A stretch of 64,000 nucleotides of DNA from Bacillus pinisoli (GTDB lineage: Bacteria > Bacillota > Bacilli > Bacillales > SA4), in NCBI RefSeq assembly GCF_023036475.1, contig NZ_JAJQKI010000005.1, forward strand, positions 1 through 64,000, given 5' to 3'. The notes below the pieces were generated by a model, which was given only the letters and a program-made list of their open reading frames with translations, was not told the origin of the DNA and ran no database searches. Positions 15,974-29,953 of this stretch are shown one piece after another (positions within the stretch are counted from its first letter, which is position 1; each line of letters starts with the position of its first letter). The position numbers and the translations under genes were made by a program.

Positions 15974-18316
15974 TTATCTTTTCTTTTTAGGTTTACGCAT
16001 TGCTTTTGGTGCATTCTCGAAGTGTTTCTTTTTCTTTCCTGGACGACCGTTGCCATTTCTTTGGTCGTTGCTGTCTCTTCTTGTTCGGCTTCTACGTCCT
16101 GCACCCGTTCCATTGCGCCCTTCTCGTTTTTCACTCTTAATGACCGTTGGGCGATCCTTGCGTTCAGGTCGCTTGTTGACCTTCATTCCAACAATTTCGA
16201 AGTCAATGGAGCGTTCGTCTTTGTTAACATTAATTACTCGAACCTGAATTTCATCACCGATTCTGAAGATATTACCCGTTCTTTCACCAATCATGGCATA
16301 GCTTGACTCGTCATAGCGGTAATAATCATCCGTTAAATAGCTAACGTGAACAAGGCCTTCAATGGTGTTAGGGAGTTCGACAAAGATACCGAAGTTCGTG
16401 ACAGAGCTAATCATTCCATCATATTCTTCACCAATCTTATCTTCCATGAACTCTGCCTTTTTGAGCTCGTCTGTTTCACGTTCTGCTTCAACCGCTCTAC
16501 GTTCCATGTTAGAAGAGTGGTCCGCAATATCAGGAAGTAGATGATCCCACTTTTCCTTTGTTTTCTCATCTACTTTTCCTTGAATGAGATAAGTCCGGAT
16601 CAGACGATGAACGATAAGGTCTGGATAACGTCTAATTGGCGAAGTAAAATGAGTATAGAACTCCGTTGATAAACCAAAGTGGCCTAGACTTTCCGCATCG
16701 TAACGTGCCTGTTTCATGGAACGTAACAGAACCGTGGAAATGACAGTTTCTTCAGGTGTTCCTTGCACCGTTTCTAGTACCTGTTGCAGAGCACGTGGAT
16801 GAATGGAATTTCCTGAACCTCTTACGACATAGCCGAAATTTGTGATGAACTCAAAGAAACGATTTAGTTTTTCTTCTTTTGGATCCTCATGGACACGGTA
16901 CATAAACGGCAAGTTCATCCAGTGGAAGTGTTCAGCCACCGTTTCATTCGCTAGTAACATGAACTCTTCAATAAGTCTCTCTGCTACAGAACGTTCTCTT
17001 AACACGACATCTGTAGGCTTACTATCCTCATCTACCAGTACCTTTGCTTCTTTGAAATCAAAATCAATCGCGCCACGCTCGATACGCTTGTTACGTAGGA
17101 TTTGCGCCAATTCGCCCATTAGTTCAAACATTGGTACTAGGCTATTATACTTTTCACGAACCTCTTCATCTTTATCTTCTAAAATGAGATTTACATCCTT
17201 ATACGTCATTCGTTCTGTTGTCTTAATCACACTCTCGAAAATTTCATGACTGACAACCTCACCCTGCTGGTTTACCACCATTTCACATGATAAAGTAAAT
17301 CGTGCTACCTTCGGATTTAACGAGCAAATACCATTCGATAAACGATGTGGAATCATCGGAATTACACGATCCACAAGATAAATACTTGTTCCGCGCTCCG
17401 CTGCTTCTACATCAATTGGAGAACCTTCTGTTACATAATGAGTAACATCCGCAATATGAACTCCTAACTTATAGTTTCCGTTATCAAGTCTTGTAACGGT
17501 AACCGCATCATCCAAATCCTTTGCGTCCGCACCATCAATCGTAACAATGGTTTCATTTCGTAAATCACGGCGTTTTCCGATTTGATTCTCTTCAATTGTA
17601 TCGGGTACATCGTTTGCCTGCTGTAGAGCTTCTGCTGGGAACTCTTGAGGTAGTCCATGCTTATGAATGACAGAAAGGATATCAATACCTGGGTCATTTT
17701 TATGGCCAAGTATTTGAACGACTTCTCCTTCTGCACTCATGCGGCCTTCTGGATACGTGACAAGTCGAACAACCACCTTGTGTCCATCGACAGCACCTTT
17801 AGATGCTTCTTTAGGGATAAAAATATCGTTGGCAATTCGCTTATCATCCACGACAACAAAGCCAAAGTTTCTACTTTGTTCATATGTACCCACAACTTCG
17901 GTTATACCGCGTTCAATAATACGGACAACCTGCCCTTCTTCTCTCGTACCTGATGAAGTAGGATTTATACGGACGAGTACGGTATCACCGTGCATCGCAT
18001 TTTTTAAGTCGGATGGTGGAATAAAAATGTCCTGACGATCCTTATCATCTGTTTCCACAAAGGCAAATCCTTTAGGATGACCGATTACTTTTCCGCGGAT
18101 TAAATTCATTTTATCAGGTAATCCATAGCGATTACTTCTTGTCCGGACGATGAGTCCTTGATCTTCCATTGTTACTATTGCTTTGACAAAGTCTTTAAAG
18201 GCAGCCGAATCTTCAATTCCAAACGCTTCTTCCAATTCTTGTACCGTTAAAGGCTTATACGCTTCCTCCTTCATAAAGGAAAGCAAATGCTTTATATGCT
18301 CTTGAATGACATCCAT
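15974..18316 (-). CDS. rnr: Ribonuclease R
   Basis: Processive 3'-5' exoribonuclease that degrades structured RNA and mRNAs released by trans-translation. The 780 residues contain an N-terminal winged-helix segment, cold-shock domains ([14 protein letters not shown]), the RNB catalytic core with [14 protein letters not shown] (Asp ligands), an S1 domain ([20 protein letters not shown]) and a long Lys/Arg-rich tail. The start is the ATG at 18316 with AAGGAGTGACGAACAA upstream; an earlier ATG overlaps this ribosome site. It is 26 bp after est and in an operon with secG-est-rnr-smpB. Confidence 0.97.
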   Translation of the reverse strand: MDVIQEHIKHLLSFMKEEAYKPLTVQELEEAFGIEDSAAFKDFVKAIVTMEDQGLIVRTRSNRYGLPDKMNLIRGKVIGHPKGFAFVETDDKDRQDIFIPPSDLKNAMHGDTVLVRINPTSSGTREEGQVVRIIERGITEVVGTYEQSRNFGFVVVDDKRIANDIFIPKEASKGAVDGHKVVVRLVTYPEGRMSAEGEVVQILGHKNDPGIDILSVIHKHGLPQEFPAEALQQANDVPDTIEENQIGKRRDLRNETIVTIDGADAKDLDDAVTVTRLDNGNYKLGVHIADVTHYVTEGSPIDVEAAERGTSIYLVDRVIPMIPHRLSNGICSLNPKVARFTLSCEMVVNQQGEVVSHEIFESVIKTTERMTYKDVNLILEDKDEEVREKYNSLVPMFELMGELAQILRNKRIERGAIDFDFKEAKVLVDEDSKPTDVVLRERSVAERLIEEFMLLANETVAEHFHWMNLPFMYRVHEDPKEEKLNRFFEFITNFGYVVRGSGNSIHPRALQQVLETVQGTPEETVISTVLLRSMKQARYDAESLGHFGLSTEFYTHFTSPIRRYPDLIVHRLIRTYLIQGKVDEKTKEKWDHLLPDIADHSSNMERRAVEAERETDELKKAEFMEDKIGEEYDGMISSVTNFGIFVELPNTIEGLVHVSYLTDDYYRYDESSYAMIGERTGNIFRIGDEIQVRVINVNKDERSIDFEIVGMKVNKRPERKDRPTVIKSEKREGRNGTGAGRRSRTRRDSNDQRNGNGRPGKKKKHFENAPKAMRKPKKKR

Positions 18317-18342
18317 TTGTTCGTCACTCCTTATCATTTAAT

Positions 18343-19083
18343 TTACCAATCAATTGCTTCTAAAAATTGCAGAACATCTTCATGTAGCTGATCTCGCTCT
18401 TTATCAAGTGTAATGACGTGTCCTGACTCTTCATACCATTTAATTTGCTTATCAATGGATTCTACTTCATTGTAGATAATATTAGCACTATCTGTATTAA
18501 TCATATGATCATGACGTGCTTGAACAACAAATGTAGGTGCATAGATTAAGTCTACTTGACTTCGTACTTCTGAAATTAATTCTTGAAGTGCCTTCAACGT
18601 CTGCATGGGCTTTTGCTTAAATTGCTCCATTTCCATTTCGATGACTTCTTCTGATTTGCCCTCTTGCATCTTATATTCCTTTGCATATTCAAGCACACCT
18701 TTATACATGACTTCCTCGCTTTTAATATACATAGGCGCACACATCGTTACAATTCCCTTTATTGGTACAGTATAACCCAACTTTAGGGAAAATACCCCAC
18801 CAAGGGATAGACCCACTACTGCAATTTTCTCATAGCCTTTATCTTTAAGGAATTGATATGCTTCTTTTACATCCTCCCACCAATCAGCAGGTCCGTACTT
18901 CACTAATTCCTCTGGTGGAACACCATGCCCTCTATATTGTGGTCCATAGCAGGTATAGCCGTTTTTTTCTAAATATCTAGCTAACATTCGGCAATCTGCT
19001 GAGTTTCCTGTAAAACCGTGTAAACATAAAACAGCACGTTCCCCACCTTCAAAAAAGAAAGGCTTTGGTAGTACTCTTTTCAT
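18343..19083 (-). CDS. est: Carboxylesterase Est
   Basis: Cytoplasmic serine carboxylesterase (Est30/YvaK type) hydrolysing short acyl esters; the natural substrate is unknown. The 246 residues show the oxyanion HGFTGN, nucleophile elbow GLSLGG, acid Asp in ARHDHM and His in SGHVITLD. It sits between secG and rnr as in B. subtilis. Its upstream region carries two identical palindromes (19105-19125 and 19164-19184), suggesting control by a dimeric repressor that is not encoded nearby. Confidence 0.95.
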   Translation of the reverse strand: MKRVLPKPFFFEGGERAVLCLHGFTGNSADCRMLARYLEKNGYTCYGPQYRGHGVPPEELVKYGPADWWEDVKEAYQFLKDKGYEKIAVVGLSLGGVFSLKLGYTVPIKGIVTMCAPMYIKSEEVMYKGVLEYAKEYKMQEGKSEEVIEMEMEQFKQKPMQTLKALQELISEVRSQVDLIYAPTFVVQARHDHMINTDSANIIYNEVESIDKQIKWYEESGHVITLDKERDQLHEDVLQFLEAIDW

Positions 19084-19104
19084 CTATTCTGTACCCCTTT
19101 CTGT

Positions 19105-19184
19105 TTTAAACAAACGTTTAATTAAATCTCCTCAACCCTAGACTGGGACTGCGTTTTCCTTAGTTTAAACAAACGTTTAATTAA
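19105..19184 (-). promoter_or_regulatory. Twin palindromic operators upstream of est
   Basis: Two identical 21-bp sites, 59 bp apart (19105-19125 and 19164-19184), each containing TTAAAC-N4-GTTTAA followed by TTAA. They span the secG-est gap downstream of the secG terminator. The dyad looks like a TetR- or LacI-size site; the regulator is unknown. Confidence 0.65.
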
Positions 19185-19216
19185 CTATGAATGATCTAGT
19201 AGAAGTAAACGTAAAA

Positions 19217-19243
19217 AAAGCGTTGGATAGTACCCAACGCTTT
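19217..19243 (-). terminator. Terminator of secG
   Basis: Hairpin AAAGCGTTGG-N6-CCAACGCTTT followed by TTTT on the minus strand, 17 bp after the secG stop. Confidence 0.9.
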
Positions 19244-19259
19244 ATACGAGCATTCATTT

Positions 19260-19493
19260 TTAAGCGCCAAAGAAGGCAACTGCAATGGTTAAAACAAAGA
19301 ATAAAACGGATAATACAATCGTAATTCGATGTAAAACCGCATCAATACCGCGTGCTTTTTGCTTTCCAAAAAGCTGCTCAGCACCACCTGAAATAGCACC
19401 TGATAATCCTGCACTCTTACCTGATTGCAGAAGAACTACTACAATTAAGCTGATTGATACTAATACTAATAGTGTTACGAATAAAGCATGCAC
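19260..19493 (-). CDS. secG: Preprotein translocase subunit SecG
   Basis: Small membrane subunit of the SecYEG protein-export channel. The 77 residues form two membrane helices (about 3-22 and 55-75) joined by the conserved [20 protein letters not shown] (partial) and [10 protein letters not shown] loop. The start is GTG with AGGAGGTG upstream. It has its own terminator before est, so est is expressed at least partly from a separate promoter. A 21-bp-phased array lies upstream. Confidence 0.97.
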   Translation of the reverse strand: MHALFVTLLVLVSISLIVVVLLQSGKSAGLSGAISGGAEQLFGKQKARGIDAVLHRITIVLSVLFFVLTIAVAFFGA

Positions 19494-19638
19494 GAGACGA
19501 CACCTCCTAAACGCACTTCACATTATTCTAAATGTACCACAAAATGTTAGGACAGACAAGAAAATATCGTATAGTTGCGCATTCTTCGCTTTAAACTGGA
19601 TTTTGTTCTGCGAGATGGTATACCCCAGTGTGTATAAT

Positions 19639-19727
19639 TGCACAGTAAATGACAAAAATTGCACAGAACTCGCGACTAATTGCACAGTAAATCACCGGAA
19701 TCGCACAAAAATCATAATTAATTGCAC
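19639..19727 (-). repeat. 21-bp-phased GTGCA array 2
   Basis: TGCAC on the plus strand (GTGCA on the minus) begins at 19639, 19660, 19681, 19702 (CGCAC) and 19723, exactly every 21 bp. A further TGCGC at 19576 is three periods away. It lies between the eno terminator and secG. Confidence 0.85.
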
Positions 19728-19742
19728 AAAACCCTAAAAAAG

Positions 19743-19767
19743 AGCGCCCCCATTAGGTAAGGGGCAC
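19743..19767 (-). terminator. Terminator of the glycolytic operon (after eno)
   Basis: Hairpin GAGTGCCCC-N8-GGGGGCGCTC followed by six T on the minus strand. Confidence 0.92.
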
Positions 19768-19782
19768 TCTCCGAACATATAC

Positions 19783-23410
<3,628 letters not shown>

Positions 23411-23429
23411 TCAGTAGAGTTGAACTCTA

Positions 23430-24614
23430 CTATTTATCATTTAATGCAACAACACCAGGAAGCTCTTTTCCTTCAATAAACTCTAGTGAAGCTCCCCCAC
23501 CAGTTGAGATATGATCCATTTTATCTGCAAGCTCAAATTTCTCAACGGCTGCAGCAGAATCTCCCCCACCGATTACGGTATAAGCATCAATTGCTTCTGC
23601 TAATGCTTCTGCGACTGCCTTTGTACCTTTTTCAAATGATTCCATTTCAAATACACCCATTGGTCCATTCCACATGACTAGCTTAGATTCTGACACGACC
23701 TTCTTGTAGATCTCACTTGTTTCTGGTCCAATATCAAGAGCTTCCCAATCAGAAGGAATGGAATCGATTGCTACTACCTTTGTTTCAGCATCGTTCGAGA
23801 AATCATCTGCAACGATTGCATCCACTGGCATATAGAAATTAACACCCTTTTCCTTTGCTTTAGTCATGAATGAAAGGGCTAAATCAATCTTATCTTCTTC
23901 AAGTAATGATTTACCGACATCATGTCCTTGAGCTTTTACGAAAGTATAAGCTAAGCCGCCACCGATAATTAAGTTATCAACCTTATCTAGTAGGTTATCA
24001 ATGACACCAATCTTATCTTTTACCTTGGCACCACCAATAATCGCCGTAAATGGTCGATCTGGGTTAGACAATGCTTTCCCAAGAACTTCAAGCTCTTTTT
24101 CCATTAAAAAGCCCGCAACTGCTGGTAAGTGTTCTGCAATACCTGCAGTAGAAGCATGGGCACGGTGAGCTGCACCGAAAGCGTCATTTACATAGACATC
24201 CGCCAGTTTAGCAAATTCCTTCGACAACTCCGCATCATTCTTTTCCTCACCAGGATAGAAGCGAACATTTTCTAATAATAGAACGTCCCCTTCACTTAGC
24301 TTAGAAATGCCTAGTTCAGCCTCTTCTCCGTATGCTTCATCAACTTTTACCACGGTCTTCCCAGACAACTCACTAAGACGTGTAGCTACAGCGTCTAGAC
24401 GAAGCTCTTCCACGACTTGTCCCTTTGGTCGTCCAAGGTGAGAAGCAAGAATAACCTTAGCACCCTGCTCTGTTAAATACTGAATAGTAGGTAGTGCTGC
24501 TCGGATACGAGTGTCATCCGTTACTTCACCGTCACGCATTGGTACGTTAAAGTCAACACGACAGAAAACTCGTTTACCTTTCAAATCAACATCACGAATC
24601 GTTTTTTTGTTCAT
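23430..24614 (-). CDS. pgk: Phosphoglycerate kinase
   Basis: Makes ATP from 1,3-bisphosphoglycerate. The 394 residues have the start [33 protein letters not shown], the hinge, and the nucleotide-binding [11 protein letters not shown] and [10 protein letters not shown]. It is separated from gapA by a 362-bp region holding a hairpin and a phased array, so pgk-tpiA-gpmI-eno probably also have their own promoter. The ribosome site is GGAGGATCCTG. Confidence 0.99.
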   Translation of the reverse strand: MNKKTIRDVDLKGKRVFCRVDFNVPMRDGEVTDDTRIRAALPTIQYLTEQGAKVILASHLGRPKGQVVEELRLDAVATRLSELSGKTVVKVDEAYGEEAELGISKLSEGDVLLLENVRFYPGEEKNDAELSKEFAKLADVYVNDAFGAAHRAHASTAGIAEHLPAVAGFLMEKELEVLGKALSNPDRPFTAIIGGAKVKDKIGVIDNLLDKVDNLIIGGGLAYTFVKAQGHDVGKSLLEEDKIDLALSFMTKAKEKGVNFYMPVDAIVADDFSNDAETKVVAIDSIPSDWEALDIGPETSEIYKKVVSESKLVMWNGPMGVFEMESFEKGTKAVAEALAEAIDAYTVIGGGDSAAAVEKFELADKMDHISTGGGASLEFIEGKELPGVVALNDK

Positions 24615-24730
24615 TTTACAGGATCCTCCCTCATCATCAGAGACTAACTCATAGTTTGTACTACCTATTGGCCATTTATCCTCGTTTGGTTGTGTGTAAA
24701 TGGTTAGACATTATGTATTTTGTAGTGGTG

Positions 24731-24840
24731 ATCAACGCTAGGTTTGGTTTTATCAACGAAAATTGTGAACCTATCAACGAAAGTCATTGTTTTATCGACG
24801 AATTAAGCATGTTTATCAACGAAATTCTGCTTTTATCCAC
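24731..24840 (+). repeat. 21-bp-phased ATCAACGAA array 3
   Basis: ATCAACG begins at 24731, 24752, 24773, 24794 (ATCGACG), 24815 and 24835 (ATCCACG), period 21 bp with a last step of 20. Several copies extend to ATCAACGAAA. It fills much of the gapA-pgk gap. Confidence 0.85.
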
Positions 24841-24898
24841 GAAACCAGCGTAAAACCACCATCACACATGAGAATAAAAAACCTAACAACATCTTGAA

Positions 24899-24925
24899 GG
24901 GGAGAAGGCATGTGCCCCACTCCCC
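24899..24925 (-). terminator. Hairpin between gapA and pgk
   Basis: Stem GGGGAG...CTCCCC with inner GGC/GCC pairs, 52 bp after gapA. Downstream T-runs are about 20 bp away, so this may be a partial terminator or an RNA stabiliser that separates abundant gapA mRNA from the rest. Confidence 0.5.
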
Positions 24926-24976
24926 AAAAGATTCCAATCTTATTATAGACGTTGTTCTGGAGTTAATCCACAACTA

Positions 24977-26029
<1,053 letters not shown>

Positions 26030-27049
26030 TTAACCCTTTACTAACTGTTTTGCTACACCTTCATCAGTCACGATAATCGTGTCTTGCCCTTGCTTCATAA
26101 AAGCTCGTATTGCTTCAGCTTTTGAAGCGCCACCCGCGACCGCAATCACACATTTAGCATTCTTTAGATCATCGAGTTGTATGCCGATTGTTTTCACTTT
26201 ATGTACTACGTGTCCTTCTCGATTAAAGTAATAGCCAAATGCTTCTGCAACTGCCTCTTCTTCTTTAATAGATGTAATCTCTTGGGCCGATGTTTTTCGG
26301 CGCTCCGCCATGGTAATAGCATCTCCAATACCATGAATGACCATGCGGGCAGATTTAATTTGGTGTAGTACTTCCTTAACAGAAGGTTCTTCTATTAAAG
26401 ATTGGTAGGCTTCATTACTGAGTTGTCCTGGAACATGAAGGAGACGATAATGTCCCATTGCCTTTTCTGCCATTTTGGCACAAATCGTATTAGCCTGATT
26501 TTCTACCTGCTCACCGAGACCGCCTCTTGCTGGTACAAATAAGATATCCCTATGCTTAGGATCTGGGCTCATTCTTTCAGCTACAGCTGCTAGAGTGGTT
26601 CCACCAGTGACTGCGATAATCGACTGTTCTTCCATGTACTCCTTCATACAAGCGACTGTCGCTCTTCCCATTTCTTGTTTCACGAATGGTGAGACATCGC
26701 TATCTCCTGCTACGACTATTACCCTTTTTACATTCAGGAGCTTTTGTAATTCACTTTCTAGCGATTTAAGTCCGGTTACTTCTTTCATCATTTCCTCTAG
26801 CTCATGAAGTACCGTTTGCCCTTCATCTGTCAAACTCATGCCGGCCGTCGCCATGGAAAGAAGACCTTGTTCTTTCAGAAAGTCTACTTCAGCACGAAGA
26901 ACTCTTTCGGTTATGTCCAGTGCCCCCGCTAACGCCCTTCTACCGATCGGCTCAGTCAAGCGAATGTACTGAAGAATTCGGTACCGTTTTTGCATAATGG
27001 AAAGAAGATCAGGTAATAATTTCTTTTGAACTTCTAATAAGGATTTCAT
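26030..27049 (-). CDS. cggR: Central glycolytic genes regulator CggR
   Basis: SorC/DeoR-family repressor of the gapA operon, relieved by fructose 1,6-bisphosphate. The 339 residues comprise an N-terminal wHTH (about 20-85, RILQYIRLTEPIGRRALA...) and a sugar-phosphate-binding domain (about 95-339) with VVAGDSDVSPFVKQEMG and PARGGLGEQVENQANT. Its own operator lies just upstream at 27084-27120, so it is autoregulated as in B. subtilis. Confidence 0.98.
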   Translation of the reverse strand: MKSLLEVQKKLLPDLLSIMQKRYRILQYIRLTEPIGRRALAGALDITERVLRAEVDFLKEQGLLSMATAGMSLTDEGQTVLHELEEMMKEVTGLKSLESELQKLLNVKRVIVVAGDSDVSPFVKQEMGRATVACMKEYMEEQSIIAVTGGTTLAAVAERMSPDPKHRDILFVPARGGLGEQVENQANTICAKMAEKAMGHYRLLHVPGQLSNEAYQSLIEEPSVKEVLHQIKSARMVIHGIGDAITMAERRKTSAQEITSIKEEEAVAEAFGYYFNREGHVVHKVKTIGIQLDDLKNAKCVIAVAGGASKAEAIRAFMKQGQDTIIVTDEGVAKQLVKG

Positions 27050-27083
27050 CTTTCCAACTCCTAATAGGAATACTTTTCTAAAC

Positions 27084-27120
27084 GGGACTCATAACGTCCC
27101 TCATAGACTTAATATGTCCC
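27084..27120 (-). promoter_or_regulatory. CggR operator
   Basis: On the minus strand: GGGAC-N6-AGTC-N5-GGGAC-N6-AGTC, matching the known CggR tandem site (CGGGAC-N6-TGTC-N4-CGGGAC-N6-TGTC) in both halves and in all spacings, with only single-base changes. It lies 35 bp upstream of cggR. A candidate promoter TTACAA-N17-ATAAAT is just upstream. Confidence 0.92.
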
Positions 27121-27125
27121 ACTTA

Positions 27126-27168
27126 GCGCAAAAAAATTTATCCCTGCTACATTTTTCATTGTAACAGG
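27126..27168 (-). terminator. Terminator of the rpoN-glutaredoxin unit
   Basis: Minus-strand hairpin TCCTGTTACA-N8-TGTAGCAGGGA followed by TAAATTTTTTT. It overlaps the probable cggR promoter region. Confidence 0.65.
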
Positions 27169-27221
27169 AATAAAAGCATGATTCAACTGGCAGTTAGCCC
27201 ATTTTAAAAATAGTAATAGCT

Positions 27222-27476
27222 TTAATGAGAAATAAGTCTAGTCAACTCACTTCTTACTTCATCTTTTCGGATTAAACCGTACCCAATCTGCTCTCCGTTA
27301 AGCTCAAGCACTGGAATCATCAGTTGATAAAGTTCGAGTAATTGATCATCTTTATAAATGTCTTTCTCAATCATTTTCAACGGGAATTCTTCTGAAAGCT
27401 CTTCTATTACTGCCTTTGCTTTTTCGCATAAAGGGCAATTCTCTTTAGTGTAAAATGTTAAAACGTATTCTTTCAT
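27222..27476 (-). CDS. Glutaredoxin-like protein
   Basis: An 84-residue thioredoxin-fold protein with the redox motif CPLC (YTKENCPLCEKAKAVI) and the cis-Pro region MIPVLELNG. It belongs to the short DUF836/glutaredoxin-like group. Its partner is unknown. It follows rpoN by 10 bp on the same strand and probably shares its transcript. Confidence 0.88.
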   Translation of the reverse strand: MKEYVLTFYTKENCPLCEKAKAVIEELSEEFPLKMIEKDIYKDDQLLELYQLMIPVLELNGEQIGYGLIRKDEVRSELTRLISH

Positions 27477-27486
27477 GGATGACTCC

Positions 27487-28794
27487 TTACATATGTTTTC
27501 GACTTGAGGAAGATGGAATATTTAGTTGCTCACGGTATTTTGCCACTGTTCTTCTCGATACTTTTAGCTGGTGGTCCCTCTTTAACATCTCCGAGATTTT
27601 TTGATCTGATAACGGCTGCTGTTTATTTTCCTTTTTAATGATATCAGATAGTAACTCCTTTACTCTGACAGATGAGATCTCCTGCTCATTTGTTGATCTC
27701 ACTTTAGATTGAAAGAAATATTTAAGCTCATACACACCAGAAGGAGTTTGTAAGAACTTTCCCCTTACTGTCCGACTAATCGTTGACTCATGCATATCGA
27801 CCTCTTCAGCAATATCTCTTAATGTCAGTGGCTGTAGATAAGATACACCCTTATCAAAAAATTGCCTTTGCCTCGTAACAATTGCTTCCGTTACTTTTAC
27901 CATCGTTCGTTTCCGTTGTTCAACACTTTGTTTCACCCAACTAGCTTCCTGATATTTTAATTTCAAGTAATTAGCAGAATCTTGGTCGATCCTTTCATTT
28001 TTCAAAGAAAGATAGTCTTTATTAATAGAAAAAGATGCATAGGATCGTTCATTCATGAAGATTTTATACTGACCATGATGTTTTTCTAGAAACAAATCGG
28101 GCACAATATAACTGATTTCTGCCTTTTTATACTCTGAAGCAGGTCGTGGATTAAGCGTTTGAATAAGTTCGAGAGCTGTTTTTATGTCAGCCGTTGATAC
28201 TTTAAGTGCTTTACTAATAAGATCCCATTTCCGTTCTGCCAATTGTGTGAAGTATTGCTCCACAATCTTTTGTGCCACGATGGCTTTAGGATATTTCCTT
28301 CTCAGCTGAATGAGTAAAGACTCTTGAAGACTACCCGCTCCAATGCCGACTGGTTCTAATTCTGATTGTATATAATATAGAGCTTGAACGAGCTCTTCCG
28401 TAGAATAGGAGGATGAAAAACATAACTCCTCTATGGGGTATCGTAAATACCCTTGCTCATCAAAGTTTTGTATGAGAAAAAGAATGGTTTGTTGAAACCC
28501 TATAGGAATCGGATGCAGTATTAGTTGTGATTGAATATACTCTTCCAGAGTTGGCGCATCCGGTGCTGCGATATCATAATCGATCTGTTGATCACTTGAT
28601 CTTACTTTTTTGCGATGATGTTGAGTAGGTGAATAAGTAGGCTCATGAAGATCAATGAAAGGGTTTTCTAAAGAAAGATCATTCAAATAGGTTGTCAGCT
28701 CAAAAGAAGTATATTGAAGCAAAGTAATAGCCTGTCTTAATTCTTTCGTTAACGATAACTTCGTCGTTTGTTGCTGAACTAATCCTGTCTTCAT
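27487..28794 (-). CDS. rpoN: RNA polymerase sigma-54 factor
   Basis: Sigma-54 (SigL) directs RNA polymerase to -24/-12 promoters and needs an enhancer-binding ATPase. The 435 residues show the Gln/Leu-rich activator-interacting region (QQQTTKLSLTKELRQAITLLQ, first part), a core-binding middle, an HTH (LRDIAEEVDMHESTISRTVRG) and the C-terminal RpoN box (SRRTVAKYREQLNIP). In B. subtilis it serves amino-acid and acetoin use. The neighbouring divergent yvfG confirms the locus. Confidence 0.97.
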   Translation of the reverse strand: MKTGLVQQQTTKLSLTKELRQAITLLQYTSFELTTYLNDLSLENPFIDLHEPTYSPTQHHRKKVRSSDQQIDYDIAAPDAPTLEEYIQSQLILHPIPIGFQQTILFLIQNFDEQGYLRYPIEELCFSSSYSTEELVQALYYIQSELEPVGIGAGSLQESLLIQLRRKYPKAIVAQKIVEQYFTQLAERKWDLISKALKVSTADIKTALELIQTLNPRPASEYKKAEISYIVPDLFLEKHHGQYKIFMNERSYASFSINKDYLSLKNERIDQDSANYLKLKYQEASWVKQSVEQRKRTMVKVTEAIVTRQRQFFDKGVSYLQPLTLRDIAEEVDMHESTISRTVRGKFLQTPSGVYELKYFFQSKVRSTNEQEISSVRVKELLSDIIKKENKQQPLSDQKISEMLKRDHQLKVSRRTVAKYREQLNIPSSSSRKHM

Positions 28795-28952
28795 GTCTTA
28801 TCACCTCATCTCTATTTTACAATACATAGGCACATAATAGAATGATATTCCGGTTATTAGCTAAAATGTAAGCGAAACGAACACAATATTGATCATTACC
28901 CTTCGTAAGAACAACTAACCCTAGGAAGATTTATAAATGAAGGAGGTTTATC

Positions 28953-29171
28953 ATGACTGATATTTTTTCTGTTGACTATTTTACGGAGCATTTACGAAAA
29001 CATGTAGAATTACATGCTGAGTTCAATGAACGTGTGGATGCAATGAACAGCTACTATCGCTCTATTGTATCCACACTAGTGACTGAAAAATTAACAGCAA
29101 CGTCTGAAACACTTCAACGAATTCGAAATCTAGACGAAGCCTACACCACGATAAAATCTCAAGAATTCTAA
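28953..29171 (+). CDS. yvfG: YvfG-like small protein
   Basis: A 72-residue soluble helical protein resembling B. subtilis YvfG (AMNSYYRSIVSTLV core and LDEAYTTIK tail). It is divergent from rpoN as in B. subtilis. Good ribosome site (AAGGAGGTTTATC). Function unknown. Confidence 0.88.
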   Translation: MTDIFSVDYFTEHLRKHVELHAEFNERVDAMNSYYRSIVSTLVTEKLTATSETLQRIRNLDEAYTTIKSQEF

Positions 29172-29224
29172 CTATAGTTTGTCTTTCTATCATATAATAA
29201 GGTATATCACTTTTGGAGGTTATT

Positions 29225-29560
29225 ATGACACTAACAAACCCAATCGGACGTCTTCGCCTCATTGGTTTCATTGAGGGTCTTTCTTATTTAATTCTACTTG
29301 GGATTGCCATGCCATTAAAATATATGGCTGATTTTCCACTTGCCGTGACGATCACCGGTGGCATTCACGGACTATTCTTTGTCTTATTTCTGTTTGCTCT
29401 TGCTCATGTATTCTTTGCATACCGACAGTCATTTTGGTTCGGAGTTGGTGCAGTCATTGCCTCACTCGTTCCTTTTGGTACGTTCATTTTAGACAAGCGT
29501 TTACAAACGATTGATGAGCCGATTATGATTGTAAAGAATAAGAACCATAAAGAAATGTAA
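29225..29560 (+). CDS. DUF3817 membrane protein (YdzA-like)
   Basis: A 111-residue membrane protein with three hydrophobic segments and the DUF3817 pattern (GRLRLIGFIEGLSYLILLGIAMPLKY, in part; then HGLFFVLFLFAL and PFGTFILDKRL). Start chosen at the ATG at 29225 after TTTTGGAGGTTATT; a TTG four codons earlier lies inside that ribosome site. Function unknown. It is 53 bp after yvfG and may be co-transcribed. Confidence 0.87.
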   Translation: MTLTNPIGRLRLIGFIEGLSYLILLGIAMPLKYMADFPLAVTITGGIHGLFFVLFLFALAHVFFAYRQSFWFGVGAVIASLVPFGTFILDKRLQTIDEPIMIVKNKNHKEM

Positions 29561-29570
29561 GCCAATGTAA

Positions 29571-29600
29571 AAAATGCTCAGAGTATACTCTGAGCATTTT
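29571..29600 (+). terminator. Terminator of yvfG-DUF3817
   Basis: Near-perfect palindrome AAAATGCTCAGAG-TAT-CTCTGAGCATTTT with flanking A and T runs; it can also serve the convergent tRNA gene. Confidence 0.92.
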
Positions 29601-29609
29601 TCTATTAGA

Positions 29610-29685
29610 CGCGCTCGGAGGGATTCGAACCCCCGGCAGACGTGGTACCGGAAACCACCGCTCTATCCGACTGAGCTACGAGCGC
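29610..29685 (-). tRNA. tRNA-Arg, anticodon CCG
   Basis: A 76-nt cloverleaf: acceptor GCGCTCG/CGAGCGC, D-arm with AGCTCAGTCGGATAGAGC, anticodon stem GTGGT/ACCAC with loop TTCCGGT (CCG at 29649-29651), T-arm CGGGG-GTTCGAATC-CCTCC. CCA is not encoded. It reads the rare CGG codon. Confidence 0.96.
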
Positions 29686-29881
29686 ATATTTAAATAGTGA
29701 GACTTACTTATTATATGAAAGAATATATGACATTTCAAGTAGGTTTATACTGGCAAGGATTCTTCTATGTTAATTATTTCTAGTTTTATGTTAGAAATGG
29801 ATACAATTTGGTTATGCTGAATATGGTAGCGAAGGCATGATTGATTGTCATGATGAATACATATAATGCAAAGGGCTTTTG

Positions 29882-29911
29882 TTTGACCTTCATTGACCTT
29901 AGCTGTATGAT
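29882..29911 (+). promoter_or_regulatory. clpP promoter with CtsR operator
   Basis: TTGACC (29883-29888), 17-bp spacer, TATGAT (29906-29911). On the minus strand GGTCAAT-GAA-GGTCAAA (29882-29898) matches the CtsR heptad repeat RGTCAAA-NAN-RGTCAAA with one mismatch and overlaps the -35 box and spacer, so heat-shock control by CtsR is expected. Confidence 0.92.
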
Positions 29912-29953
29912 AAATACATAGACTATTGATTACTTTTTAAGGAGGATTTCACG

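Noticed and set aside
19285-19737. Plus-strand ORF with repeating Asn-Cys-Thr units
   Set aside because: It reads through secG in antisense, and its repeats are only the translation of the 21-bp array; there is no ribosome site.
24656-24853. Plus-strand ORF with recurring Ile-Asn-Glu units between gapA and pgk
   Set aside because: The repeats are the 21-bp ATCAACGAA array in one frame. No start signal, and it lies antisense to the glycolytic operon.
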